From Endomicrobiaceae bacterium (GTDB lineage Bacteria; Elusimicrobiota; Endomicrobiia; Endomicrobiales; Endomicrobiaceae), in contig JAQTSO010000010.1 of NCBI GenBank assembly GCA_028711215.1, forward strand, positions 1-43,488: a stretch of 43,488 nucleotides of DNA, in the 5' to 3' direction. The notes under the pieces were generated by a model. It was given only the letters and a program-made list of their open reading frames with translations, was not told the origin of the DNA and did no database searches. Of the stretch, positions 1 through 8,658 are shown in pieces; positions within the stretch are counted from its first letter, which is position 1, and each line of letters opens with the position of its first letter. The translations under genes and the position numbers were made by a program.

Positions 1-1576
1 TATATTTATCATCATTATCATTACCTAAAAATAATTCATCAACAATGTAAAATCGTTCATTTATTATCTTTTCTCTTATATTTGACATTTCAATAAATTC
101 ATTTGAAAAATGATTAATATCAATATTGTCAAAAATTGCCATAGGATGTTCTTTTATATCTTTTACATAAAAATCTAATTGTTTCTTCGGTGATAAATTT
201 TCACCAACATATATAATCATATCTACCGTTGATAAATCGGTCCATGATATTACCGTATCAAATGAGAAAAATATATCATTTAAATACATATAAGACAAAA
301 AATCTACAAATTTTACAGGTATTTTATTATGATTATAACCAATAAAAATTGCAGATGGATAATATTTTTTTATTATTGTTAATAAATCTTGTATTTTTTT
401 TACATATTTTTTATTGACATTTGAAATATTTGCATATTTATTAAAATACATAAAATGAAAATTTTTATAATTTAATTCAATTTTTGATAATCCAAAATCA
501 ATAGAATACGAATATTCTGTATATTGAAATAATCCAGTAATAATAACTAATGCCATTAATGTTTTTCTTAAAAATCTTTTTTTTATGTTTGACAAATATA
601 TACTTGATATTAATACCATTGGCGGAATTAAACCAATACAAAAAATTGAATCTTTATAATGTTTTATTGAGAAAATAATAAACCAAGGAACAAATAACCA
701 AAGTAATAATAAAAATTTATATTTATTTTTATATTTTATTATATACCATATTAATCCCACAAGAAATAAAATGAAAAATGGGAGAGATAATAATTCTTCA
801 GATAAACCAAAAGTAATTTTTCTTATATCATAAAATAGAGAACCAGCAGATATTTCGGTAATAGGTTCAAAAAATATTTTCAATAGGATTAAATATCTAA
901 AATAGTGACAACAAGATATCAAACAAGAAATAATAATGACTAAAAAAATATTTAATATTTTTTTAGAATTTATATTTTCTTTTAAAGAATTTCTGAATAT
1001 ATATATATAAGGAATAAAAAAATAAGCTATAAAAACATCCTTAGTCATCAATCCTATTCCAACTGATATTGCATATAAAATACTCCATCTTCTATCATTA
1101 AAATAATCTGTTTTTATCAAACAATATATGTTAATGATCATCATTATCATTATATGATAGTCTTGTCTGCCATAAAATCTTGTTAATCCATATACAGCAG
1201 GAATTAATGCAAATAATACCATTGCAATATTGCCTGTTTTTCTTGATGATATTTCAAAAGAAATTTTATATATGCAATATAAGCCCATTAAAAAAAACAT
1301 GTAATTGATAGAAATTATAATCAGATCAAAATATTCTTTAGAATATAAAAAAAATAAAAATTTTGTAATGTAAGGAATTAATGGAGCGTTATAATATAAT
1401 AAATTATTTCTGAAAATATCTAAAAAATGTAAAGCTTCAACATTATGAGGTATAATTGGAGTGTTTAATTTCCACCAAATAAAGTTACCTATTGCATAAA
1501 AAATTGCAATAATAATAAAAATTATTACACTTTCGTTGCATCTTTTATCATTTTTAATTATATTAAATACTGACAT
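1..1576 (-). CDS. GT39/ArnT-like membrane glycosyltransferase (partial, C-terminus outside window)
   Basis: A minus-strand frame stays open for about 525 codons from an ATG at 1576 to the window edge, so the C-terminus is missing. The first 330 or so residues hold about ten hydrophobic segments rich in Phe, Ile, Leu and Tyr. An early extramembrane loop contains PIIPHNVEALHF, resembling the acidic first-loop motif of ArnT/PMT-type transferases, and GIGLMTKD resembles their GLALLTK motif. A soluble region of about 170 residues follows, as in PMT_2-family enzymes. Known members transfer sugars from polyprenyl-phosphate donors to lipid or protein on the outer face of the inner membrane; the substrate here cannot be read. 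No clear Shine-Dalgarno precedes the ATG, and a TATAAT lies on the minus strand at 1605-1600. Codon use is AT-rich like the rest of the window. The fold class is fairly secure, the specificity is not. Confidence 0.72.
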   Translation of the reverse strand, partial: MSVFNIIKNDKRCNESVIIFIIIAIFYAIGNFIWWKLNTPIIPHNVEALHFLDIFRNNLLYYNAPLIPYITKFLFFLYSKEYFDLIIISINYMFFLMGLYCIYKISFEISSRKTGNIAMVLFALIPAVYGLTRFYGRQDYHIMIMMIINIYCLIKTDYFNDRRWSILYAISVGIGLMTKDVFIAYFFIPYIYIFRNSLKENINSKKILNIFLVIIISCLISCCHYFRYLILLKIFFEPITEISAGSLFYDIRKITFGLSEELLSLPFFILFLVGLIWYIIKYKNKYKFLLLLWLFVPWFIIFSIKHYKDSIFCIGLIPPMVLISSIYLSNIKKRFLRKTLMALVIITGLFQYTEYSYSIDFGLSKIELNYKNFHFMYFNKYANISNVNKKYVKKIQDLLTIIKKYYPSAIFIGYNHNKIPVKFVDFLSYMYLNDIFFSFDTVISWTDLSTVDMIIYVGENLSPKKQLDFYVKDIKEHPMAIFDNIDINHFSNEFIEMSNIREKIINERFYIVDELFLGNDNDDKY

Positions 1577-2080
1577 ATTTTTATATTAGAAAATAACACA
1601 TTATATAATACTAAAGTTATTAATATTACATATTCTTACACATCACTTAATTCTATTTTAAACTATGATGATGAATTATAGCAAAATATTACAAGCGTTT
1701 TGTTTTATTTTTATGGTTAAAAATTTTAAGGTTTTGGACAATTATAAGTTTGAGGACGAATTGAAAGTTTTTTTTATAAGTTTTTTTGTTTAAGTCAGAG
1801 ATAGTTTTTGTTGTAGTTATAAAGACATTAAGATTTTAGACGAGATGAAGTATTTCAAAAGTTTTTTATTGTTTTGCTTTTGTCTTTCAAGATTTTAAGA
1901 TTTGGGCTGTTGGGCGGATTGTTGCCTTACATTAAAAAAGGCAATCAACCGAAGTGAACCAAAGTATTTTGCGACTGCAGTGTACAAAAATGAAAGCGAA
2001 GCGAGTGGTACATAAAGGAGCAAAATACAAAGGTGTAATCCAAATATTAAAATCGCTATATCGCTGTTAAAAAAGAAAAC
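1577..2080. other. Repeat-rich intergenic spacer without a convincing gene
   Basis: About 500 nt lie between tRNA-Gln and the glycosyltransferase, both on the minus strand. No frame here looks protein-like. The left part is T-rich low-complexity DNA with degenerate units such as 'aagattttagacgagatgaag'. The right part holds two inverted repeats. TTGCCTT (1922-1928) pairs with AAGGCAA (1938-1944). GTATTTTGC (1964-1972) pairs with GCAAAATAC (2020-2028), with a nested GTAC pair at 1982-1985 and 2008-2011. The segment 1896-1953 resembles the spacer core at 30203-30246 in opposite orientation. Confidence 0.55.
1600..1605 (-). promoter_or_regulatory. Possible -10 element for the glycosyltransferase
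   Basis: Reads TATAAT on the minus strand, 24 nt upstream of the ATG at 1576. The hexamer 17 nt further upstream (TAATAT) is a poor -35, so the element is only a weak candidate. Confidence 0.3.
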
Positions 2081-2152
2081 TGCCCGACCTGGGCTCGAAC
2101 CAGGAGACTTCTGCTCCAGAGGCAGACGTGTTACCAATTACACCATCGGGCA
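2081..2152 (-). tRNA. tRNA-Gln (anticodon CTG)
   Basis: On the minus strand the 72-nt sequence folds as a cloverleaf. The acceptor TGCCCGA pairs with TCGGGCA. The anticodon stem TCTGC/GCAGA encloses the loop CTCTGGA, giving anticodon CTG (reads CAG). The T arm is CCTGG-TTCGAGC-CCAGG. The CCA tail is not encoded; AGTTTTC follows. It is divergent from the tRNA-Val gene and has its own promoter. Confidence 0.93.
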
Positions 2153-2174
2153 AATAAAACAAAAATTGTTAAAG

Positions 2175-2203
2175 ATTATAAAAGACTAGGTATGATTTTA
2201 CAA
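2175..2203 (-). promoter_or_regulatory. Sigma-70-type promoter of tRNA-Gln
   Basis: Minus strand: TTGTAA (2203-2198), a 17-nt spacer, then TATAAT (2180-2175). Transcription would start near 2168, about 16 nt before the mature tRNA 5' end at 2152. Confidence 0.6.
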
Positions 2204-2234
2204 AAAGATATTTTTTTTATCAATACGAAAAAAA

Positions 2235-2263
2235 TTGACATTGAAAAAATAAAATGTTAATAT
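2235..2263 (+). promoter_or_regulatory. Near-consensus promoter of tRNA-Val
   Basis: TTGACA (2235-2240), a 17-nt spacer, then TAATAT (2258-2263). The start site would fall near 2270, ten nt before the tRNA. As no separate promoter is visible before 2406, it may also drive the glycoside hydrolase genes. Confidence 0.82.
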
Positions 2264-2279
2264 CAGTAACGTTTTATGT

Positions 2280-2352
2280 GGGCAGTTAGCTCAGCTGGGA
2301 GAGCATCTCCCTTACAAGGAGGAGGTCGCAGGTTCAATCCCTGCACTGCCCA
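2280..2352 (+). tRNA. tRNA-Val (anticodon TAC)
   Basis: A 73-nt cloverleaf. The acceptor GGGCAGT pairs with ACTGCCC, with discriminator A at 2352. The D arm is GCTCAGCTGGGAGAGC. The anticodon stem TCTCC/GGAGG encloses the loop CTTACAA, giving anticodon TAC. The T arm is GCAGG-TTCAATC-CCTGC. No CCA is encoded. The next gene starts 53 nt downstream with no hairpin terminator between, which suggests co-transcription. Confidence 0.94.
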
Positions 2353-2405
2353 TTTGAAGTTTCTCTCCGAAGAAGTTAAATAACAAAAAAATTAGGAGGC
2401 TTTAT

Positions 2406-4361
2406 ATGCTTAAGAAAATTTGGATTTCACTTTTATTGATTGCTTTAACAACATCTTTCACATCTGTTTTAACTGCCGGTTCAAAAAAAGAAGATAAAAA
2501 AACACAACGCACACAGATAAACATTCAAACTCCCGGGACAGAAGAATTTGTTGACTATGAAAAATACGGTGAGTTCCAAAATCTCGGAACAGACAAATAT
2601 AAATATACAATTAAAGACCACGTAGGTTTAAAGCAGGCATCCGGCGAAGGCATCTTTCCAAACGTAGCAGATGTTTATAAAAGTCCTGATTTCAAAAAAC
2701 TTAAAAGAGAAAAAAAATTAGATGGCGATAAGTGGGCATTTGTTAATACAATGGATCCTCGTGCAAATTACTATAAATGGGCAACCGCACAAGAGGAACC
2801 GGGTGTAAAACAATATTACACAGCTCTTGCTTTAGAACAGGCAGGAGACTATAAACGTGCAGTAAAAGCATATCATGCAATAGCAGTGTTTTTTCCAAAA
2901 TCAACAGGTGTTACATTTTGGAAAACACCTTGGTATGTGGCACCGGTAGCTATTGAAAAAATTAAATATTTAACAAGAGAACATAAAGATTTAGGAGTTA
3001 AACTTGTTGACGGCGAAATTGATATTATCGGCAAGTATGATGATGATAAATCAAATGACGATTTTATAGTAAATCCGGGAAAAATAGTTCCGGCAAAACC
3101 TGAAGACTGGATTTTAAAGAAAGCAGATTTGGATTCCATAGGAATAAAAAAAGTTATAGGTAAAGGTAAAGTAAAACTTGTAGAATATAATAACAAACAT
3201 TATCAGTTAATGGTTGATGATAAACCATATGTTATGAGAGCGATTTGCTATTCGCCTACGCCGGTAGGCTTAACCCCCGATAACGGAAGCGTTAACGTTT
3301 CAAAAGATTGGTCTTGGGCTGATTATAATAAAAATAAAATAATTGACGGACCTTATGAATCATGGGTAGATGCAAATAAAAATAACAAAAAAGACAGAAA
3401 AGAAAAAGTAGTCGGTGATTTTCAACTAATGAAGGAAATGGGGATAAACACAATAAGAATTTATGATTATCCGAGCGTTAATAAAGAAGTATTAAAAGAC
3501 GGATATGAAAGATTTAATTTTATGTATATGATAGGAAATTTTTTGGGTATGTACGGTGCTCATTCCGGTGCAGGATGGTTTGAAGGTACGGATTATACAA
3601 ATCCACAACACCGCGAAAATATGTTAAACAGCGTAAGGCAAATGGTTGAAGAATATAAGAATGAACCATATGTATTGATGTGGGTTCTCGGCAATGAAAA
3701 TAATTACGGGACAGTTGGTGTTGTCGGTGTAAGTGCAGGCACATCATGTAATGTAAGAAAAGATCCCGCTTCATACTACAAATTTGTAAATGAATGTGCA
3801 AAACTCATTAAGGAATTAGATCCTCAACAAAGACCGGTAGCAATATGTAACGGTGATTTGTTATTTATGGATATATGTGCTAAAAATGCACCTGATTTGG
3901 ATATATACGGAGCCAATGCTTACAGAGGAAAAGAAGGATTCGGGATGCTTTGGAAAGATGTATCTAAATTATACGAAAAACCTGCAATTATAACTGAATA
4001 CGGATGTCCCGCTTACAGTAAATATTTAACATTTTCAGAAAATGAAGACGAACAGGCAGAATATCACAAAGGAAGCTGGACTCATATGGAAGAAAATTTT
4101 GCCGGATTTGGTTCAGGCAACGCTTTGGGCGGAGTAATATTTGAGTGGACTGATGAATGGTGGAAATCAGGGCCACCGCCTGAATTCGATCAGAATAAAC
4201 AAGACTTAATAGGTCAGTGGATGGGGCCGTTCATAGATGGTTGGGCATATGAAGAATGGTTTGGATTATGTTCCATAGGTGACGGGAAACACGGACCTTT
4301 TAAAAGACAATTAAGAAAATCTTACTTTACATATAAAGAGCTATGGGAAAAATACAAATAA
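2406..4361 (+). CDS. Exported glycoside-hydrolase-like protein with TPR-like N-domain and EF-hand-like loops
   Basis: This 651-residue protein has an N-terminal signal peptide (MLKKIWIS to about residue 24) and a perfect AGGAGG six nt before the ATG. Residues of about 110-170 look helical and TPR-like (YYTALALEQAGDYKRAVKAY). From about residue 255 the protein is homologous to the next gene and has a GH-A clan TIM-barrel look close to the GH2 catalytic domain. LMWVLGNEN places the likely acid/base at E431, and IITEYG places the likely nucleophile at E531. Before the barrel, DYNKNKIIDG (306-315) followed by DANKNNKKDRKE resembles paired EF-hand or dockerin-type calcium loops. The likely role is hydrolysis or transglycosylation of a beta-linked glycan in the periplasm or at the surface; the substrate is unknown. 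The N-domain is absent from the paralogue. Confidence 0.78.
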   Translation: MLKKIWISLLLIALTTSFTSVLTAGSKKEDKKTQRTQINIQTPGTEEFVDYEKYGEFQNLGTDKYKYTIKDHVGLKQASGEGIFPNVADVYKSPDFKKLKREKKLDGDKWAFVNTMDPRANYYKWATAQEEPGVKQYYTALALEQAGDYKRAVKAYHAIAVFFPKSTGVTFWKTPWYVAPVAIEKIKYLTREHKDLGVKLVDGEIDIIGKYDDDKSNDDFIVNPGKIVPAKPEDWILKKADLDSIGIKKVIGKGKVKLVEYNNKHYQLMVDDKPYVMRAICYSPTPVGLTPDNGSVNVSKDWSWADYNKNKIIDGPYESWVDANKNNKKDRKEKVVGDFQLMKEMGINTIRIYDYPSVNKEVLKDGYERFNFMYMIGNFLGMYGAHSGAGWFEGTDYTNPQHRENMLNSVRQMVEEYKNEPYVLMWVLGNENNYGTVGVVGVSAGTSCNVRKDPASYYKFVNECAKLIKELDPQQRPVAICNGDLLFMDICAKNAPDLDIYGANAYRGKEGFGMLWKDVSKLYEKPAIITEYGCPAYSKYLTFSENEDEQAEYHKGSWTHMEENFAGFGSGNALGGVIFEWTDEWWKSGPPPEFDQNKQDLIGQWMGPFIDGWAYEEWFGLCSIGDGKHGPFKRQLRKSYFTYKELWEKYK

Positions 4362-5623
4362 TATTTACAAGATTAATAATCCCTTTTTTTATTATCATTT
4401 TTAGTTTTTCTTTTATTTATTCGCAAGAACAAACAGAAAAGAAGCTTGGAAACGGCATTGTTCAGTTGATACAAGATGAAGACGGTGTGTGGAGAATTAC
4501 CGTTAACGGTCAATCATATTTTATTAAGGGAATTGAATATTCTGCTGATATTGTGGGCAATAGACCCGATGTTAATGATTGGATGTGGTCTGATTTAAAC
4601 GATAACGGTAAAATAGACGGTCCGTACGATTCATGGATTGATTTTAACAGAAACAGTTATCAAGACGCTGATGAAAATGTTATCGGCGATTTCTCTTTAC
4701 TAAAAGCTATGGGTTGCAATACAATCAGAATATATCATTCCGAAAATATTAACAAAGAACTTTTAAGAGATTTATATAATAAATACGGCATCAGAGTAAT
4801 AATGGGAAATTATCTTGGTGCATACACAAAAGGAAGCGATGCTAATTGGGAAAAAGGAACAGATTACACCGATGATGATCAACGCAGAAAAATGTTGGAC
4901 AGTGTAAGAAAAATGGTTGAGAAACATAAGGATGAACCGTATGTGTTGATGTGGATGCTTGGCAATGAAAACGATGTTACGGGAGATCACGGTAATTCAA
5001 CGAAAACAAATACAAATGCTCATTTATACCCGGTTGAATTTGCTAAATTTTTGGAAGAAGCCTGCAAAATGATAAAAAAAATTGATACAAATCATCCTGT
5101 CGGAGTTTGTAATGCAACAACAAGATTTGTAAAATTTTATGCGAAATATACTCCGAGTGTAGACGTTCTCGGATTTAATCAGTATTCAGGACCTTACGGT
5201 TTTGGAGTTTTATGGAGAAAAATTAAACAAGAGTTTGACAGACCGGTTGTAATTACGGAATATGGTTGTGATGCATACAATCAAACTAAACAAACTACTG
5301 ATGAAGAGTTTCAAGTAAGATATCATAAGCGTGCATGGAAAGATATAGAACAAAACGGTTACTGGGGAAAAGGTGAGGGTAATTCAATAGGCGGATTTGT
5401 TTATTGTTGGCTTGATAAATGGTGGTTAGTCGGATCAAGTAAAGAACATGATACATTACTGGGTGCGTGGAAAGGACCGAAAAGTGATAATTTTTTTCAT
5501 GATGAATGGCTTGGAGTTTGCGATCAAGGAAAAGGGATGCATAGTCCCTTTAAAAGATATTTGAGAAATATATATTTTTTATATCAGGAAGAACTCTGGA
5601 ATTGGGATCCTGCAGTTTATTAA
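4343..5623 (+). CDS. Exported glycoside-hydrolase-like protein, paralogue of the upstream gene
   Basis: The 426-residue product starts within the last 19 nt of the preceding gene, implying translational coupling. The first 27 residues (MGKIQIIFTRL then a hydrophobic stretch ending FSFIYS) form a signal peptide. The rest parallels the C-terminal 400 residues of the upstream protein. It shares the EF-hand-like loop DLNDNGKIDG (84-93), VIGDFSLLKAMGCNTIRIY, LMWMLGNEND with the presumed acid/base E209, and VVITEYGCDAY with the presumed nucleophile E306. Both proteins end with a conserved HxPFKRxLRxxYF motif. This looks like tandem duplication followed by divergence, perhaps giving two enzymes for one glycan. 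A GH2/GH5-like fold is a confident inference, the reaction is not. Confidence 0.78.
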   Translation: MGKIQIIFTRLIIPFFIIIFSFSFIYSQEQTEKKLGNGIVQLIQDEDGVWRITVNGQSYFIKGIEYSADIVGNRPDVNDWMWSDLNDNGKIDGPYDSWIDFNRNSYQDADENVIGDFSLLKAMGCNTIRIYHSENINKELLRDLYNKYGIRVIMGNYLGAYTKGSDANWEKGTDYTDDDQRRKMLDSVRKMVEKHKDEPYVLMWMLGNENDVTGDHGNSTKTNTNAHLYPVEFAKFLEEACKMIKKIDTNHPVGVCNATTRFVKFYAKYTPSVDVLGFNQYSGPYGFGVLWRKIKQEFDRPVVITEYGCDAYNQTKQTTDEEFQVRYHKRAWKDIEQNGYWGKGEGNSIGGFVYCWLDKWWLVGSSKEHDTLLGAWKGPKSDNFFHDEWLGVCDQGKGMHSPFKRYLRNIYFLYQEELWNWDPAVY

Positions 5624-5630
5624 AAAAATA

Positions 5631-5659
5631 TTGTTTTCATAATAAGAATATGTTATAAT
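5631..5659 (+). promoter_or_regulatory. Promoter of the kinase cluster with extended -10
   Basis: TTGTTT (5631-5636), a 17-nt spacer, then TATAAT (5654-5659), preceded by TG at 5651-5652 to give the extended -10 TGTTATAAT. It lies just after the second glycoside hydrolase stop and about 30 nt before the GAGGAG ribosome site of the kinase gene. It marks the likely start of the long transcription unit. Confidence 0.8.
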
Positions 5660-5695
5660 CGCGATGTAAGTTTTTATTATTCCGAGGAGTGAGTA

Positions 5696-8641
5696 ATGTC
5701 AGAAAACGAGCAATCTAAGCAAGTGGAAATATCTGACGGACTTGATTTTGGTTTGTTTATTAATAGGCAATATGTCACTGTAAAACGCATAGGCGTTGGT
5801 GGTTTCGGTACAGTTTGGCAAGCGTATGATTTTAGTTTAAGAAATTTTATAGCAATAAAAGAACTTTTACCCGTGTATGCGGAACCAAAGTTTGTTGAGA
5901 TGTTCTACAAAGAAGCTCTTATCGCAAAAAATATAATCCACGACAATATAGTCAGAGTTCAGCATTTTTGGAAAGGGTCCAACGGAACATTTTATGTTGT
6001 GCTTGATTACATAAGAGGCGTTGACCTTGAAACTTTAATAAGAAAATGCAACCAAGAAAAAGTTCTTATTCCTTGGCAGTTATCCACCCTAATATGTATA
6101 AATGTTTTAAAGGCAATTGATTATGCAAACAGGATAGCCAGAGATTCAATTACCGGAAATCCCTATGGAATTGTTTATAGAGATATTTCTCCCGGCAATG
6201 TTCTTTTGTCGTTTGACGGAAATGTTAAACTGAGTGATTTCGGTATTGCTAAAACTGCCGATGAAATCAAGGATTCTATCCCGCAGAAAGTAATTGCAGG
6301 AAAATATCCGTATATGTCACCCGAACAAATTAAAGGGCAGTCTGATATTGATCACAGAACAGATATTTTTTCCGTTGCAGTTTTATTTTATGAAATGTTA
6401 ACGGGACACCAACTTTATCAGGGAACAAATGAAGAAATAAAAGCGCAGGTTCTCGGTAAAAAATTTGATACCGAAGGATTAAATGCACCGGGAGTTCCTC
6501 ATGAAATGTTTGAGGTTATATCCAAAGCTTTAGAAAAAGACAGAGATGTACGTTATGAAAAAGCAATAGAAATGTACAGAGATATCAGACGCATTTTAAA
6601 AGGTGTAGATACGGATGATTTATCTATTGAACTTTCGGAATTTGTAGTTAAAATTATGAAAGAGAATGTTATAAAATCCGAAAAATTGGTAGAAAATGTC
6701 AAGTCGTTAACCGTAGCAGAACTTGAACGTAATTCTAAGATACCAAAAATTCAATGTTATGATTTTATAGTCGGTCAACAGGCAAATGCTCAGGGTTCCG
6801 GTATGAATCCGGACCAACCTCAATCTCAATATTTTCAACAACAAGCACCGCAATCAAATGTTCAGCAACAACAACCGTCTCAGATAAAAGCCGAAGAAAG
6901 ACGACAGCCTTCATTAAGAGTTGAAGCAAAGGGGAAAACTGTTTTTGAAGAAGTCGGTGATTGGTTGTTTAAAAAATTCGATGAATTAAAGAAAACAATA
7001 TTAAAAATTGTTATAGCAATATTTTTAGCAGTACTTGTACTTGCCGTTGCCGATGTGTTTTTTCAGATTACTCCGTTCGGTAAAAAAGTTTATGATACGA
7101 TGAATCCGCCGGATGTTGTTATATCTACAGTTCCTTCCGGGGCCGTTGTCAGTATGAAAACCAAAAGTGGAGAAGTTATATTGAATAATATATCTTCTGC
7201 TGCCGAAATTCCTGTAAGAAAGGTTAAACCCGGATCATATATTGTTACAGCATTAAAAGAAGGTTTTAGACCCGTTCAAAGAGTTGTTCAAATAGAAGGA
7301 CAAAAAAAAGCCAGAAAAGGTGCCAGAGAAAAAGTAGAGATAATGTTTGATTTTGTATTGAATGTTGAATCTGTGCCATCCGGCGCGAGCGTTTATGTTG
7401 ACGGCAACAAGTTTGGGACAACTCCGTGCAAAGCACAGCTTTTAGCTGCTCCGCACACAATAAGGCTTGCCATGGAAGGTTTTGAAGATTTGGGGTCCAA
7501 TGCAAAAGAAAGAAAAGAGGGACAGTGTAATGTTGACTTTACAATGTCATCTGTAAGTGAAATTTTTGCGGAAGTTGATAAGAGATTTTGGGAATGTGAA
7601 CTTAAAAATATAGATAGTGAAAATGTTTTCAGTGTTAAGGGTAATTTATTTAAAAAGATGAATGTAACCTCGGAGCCAAAAGGTATGATGATTCACGTTC
7701 AGGGAGAATCTCAACCTAGAGGGAATACACCATTAAATACATCGTTTAAACTGGGGACATATAATATTAGATTTTTAGATCCCTCCGCCAGATATGGGGA
7801 ATGTGTAAAGGAAGTTAAAGTTGATGCCCAGTCAGATCCAAATGTTTTTGTCAAGATGAATAAATTTGTAACATTCAGAGTCAGATCCAAAGATAATCCC
7901 GGCGATACATTTATAACAAAGGTAAGAATTTCAAATAGAAATGTTTCGATTACAAAAGATATTTCTACTTCAAAACCGATACGTATTGCTTTACCGGTTG
8001 AAACTTTTGATGTTGTTTTTTATGGTGATGCGGAATACAAAAGTTATAAAGTTTCGAATGTAAATATTGATAATGTAAGCACTGTGACAGGTGAGTTGGA
8101 ATATGCAAAAGTTGACTTTACTATAGCTGTTAAATCTGCAACAAACTCACAACCACAGGAAGCATATATATGGCAGGGCAAAAAGTTATTAGGTAAAACA
8201 GAAGCTAACGGATTGTTTAAAGGAAGTTTAGTGCCGGGTAAATATGAGTTGAAAGTTATTTCAAAAGGATTTGATGACCAAATATTAAAAATGGATCTAA
8301 ATACCAAGGGCAACAATAATATTGATGTATTTGTATTAGAACCTCAGTCGGATGTTTCTACATCAACAAATACAATAACGACAACAGAATCAACATCAAA
8401 TAAAGTTTTAGTTGATAATTTTAAAAAGCCACAACCAAAAGAAGAATACAAATTTAATCCTAAAAGAAAAGAAGTTAAGAAAAAAAGTGAGGCTTTGAAC
8501 TCAGAAATAGATCAGGAAGTACAGGAACCCGCAAACGTTGAACAGCAGGTTGTAGTTTGTATGTATTGCGGATATGTTAATACAGTTCCTAAGGGTAAGA
8601 GACTTAGATTTTGTGTAAATTGCGCCAAACCATTGAAGTAA
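5696..8641 (+). CDS. Membrane Ser/Thr protein kinase with PEGA repeats and C-terminal zinc ribbon
   Basis: The 981-residue protein has a Hanks-type kinase at about residues 25-300. The glycine loop is GVGGFGTVWQAY and the ATP-binding lysine is K55. The catalytic loop is YRDISPGNV (D163, N168; Tyr replaces His of HRD), followed by SDFGIAK (D181) and PYMSPEQIKG. A Gln/Pro-rich linker follows, then one membrane helix at about 435-458. Outside lie PEGA-type repeats (VPSGAVVSM, VPSGASVYVDGNKFGTTP, SEPKGMMIHV), then a carboxypeptidase-regulatory-like domain (about 805-870). The last 30 residues hold two CxxC pairs (C955/C958 and C973/C976), a zinc-ribbon pattern. It probably phosphorylates Thr in partners read by the FHA protein encoded further along and reversed by the PP2C. 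A single-helix topology would put the zinc ribbon in the periplasm, which is odd. Confidence 0.93.
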   Translation: MSENEQSKQVEISDGLDFGLFINRQYVTVKRIGVGGFGTVWQAYDFSLRNFIAIKELLPVYAEPKFVEMFYKEALIAKNIIHDNIVRVQHFWKGSNGTFYVVLDYIRGVDLETLIRKCNQEKVLIPWQLSTLICINVLKAIDYANRIARDSITGNPYGIVYRDISPGNVLLSFDGNVKLSDFGIAKTADEIKDSIPQKVIAGKYPYMSPEQIKGQSDIDHRTDIFSVAVLFYEMLTGHQLYQGTNEEIKAQVLGKKFDTEGLNAPGVPHEMFEVISKALEKDRDVRYEKAIEMYRDIRRILKGVDTDDLSIELSEFVVKIMKENVIKSEKLVENVKSLTVAELERNSKIPKIQCYDFIVGQQANAQGSGMNPDQPQSQYFQQQAPQSNVQQQQPSQIKAEERRQPSLRVEAKGKTVFEEVGDWLFKKFDELKKTILKIVIAIFLAVLVLAVADVFFQITPFGKKVYDTMNPPDVVISTVPSGAVVSMKTKSGEVILNNISSAAEIPVRKVKPGSYIVTALKEGFRPVQRVVQIEGQKKARKGAREKVEIMFDFVLNVESVPSGASVYVDGNKFGTTPCKAQLLAAPHTIRLAMEGFEDLGSNAKERKEGQCNVDFTMSSVSEIFAEVDKRFWECELKNIDSENVFSVKGNLFKKMNVTSEPKGMMIHVQGESQPRGNTPLNTSFKLGTYNIRFLDPSARYGECVKEVKVDAQSDPNVFVKMNKFVTFRVRSKDNPGDTFITKVRISNRNVSITKDISTSKPIRIALPVETFDVVFYGDAEYKSYKVSNVNIDNVSTVTGELEYAKVDFTIAVKSATNSQPQEAYIWQGKKLLGKTEANGLFKGSLVPGKYELKVISKGFDDQILKMDLNTKGNNNIDVFVLEPQSDVSTSTNTITTTESTSNKVLVDNFKKPQPKEEYKFNPKRKEVKKKSEALNSEIDQEVQEPANVEQQVVVCMYCGYVNTVPKGKRLRFCVNCAKPLK

Positions 8642-8658
8642 TTTTTATGGAGAATACA

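Noticed and set aside
1895-2137. Minus-strand open frame of 80 codons overlapping tRNA-Gln
   Set aside because: It runs through the tRNA gene and the spacer repeats, has no ribosome site and has an unlikely composition.
6781-6900. Gln-rich stretch in the kinase as a possible prion-like domain
   Set aside because: It is short and Pro-interrupted, and is better explained as a flexible linker between kinase and membrane helix.
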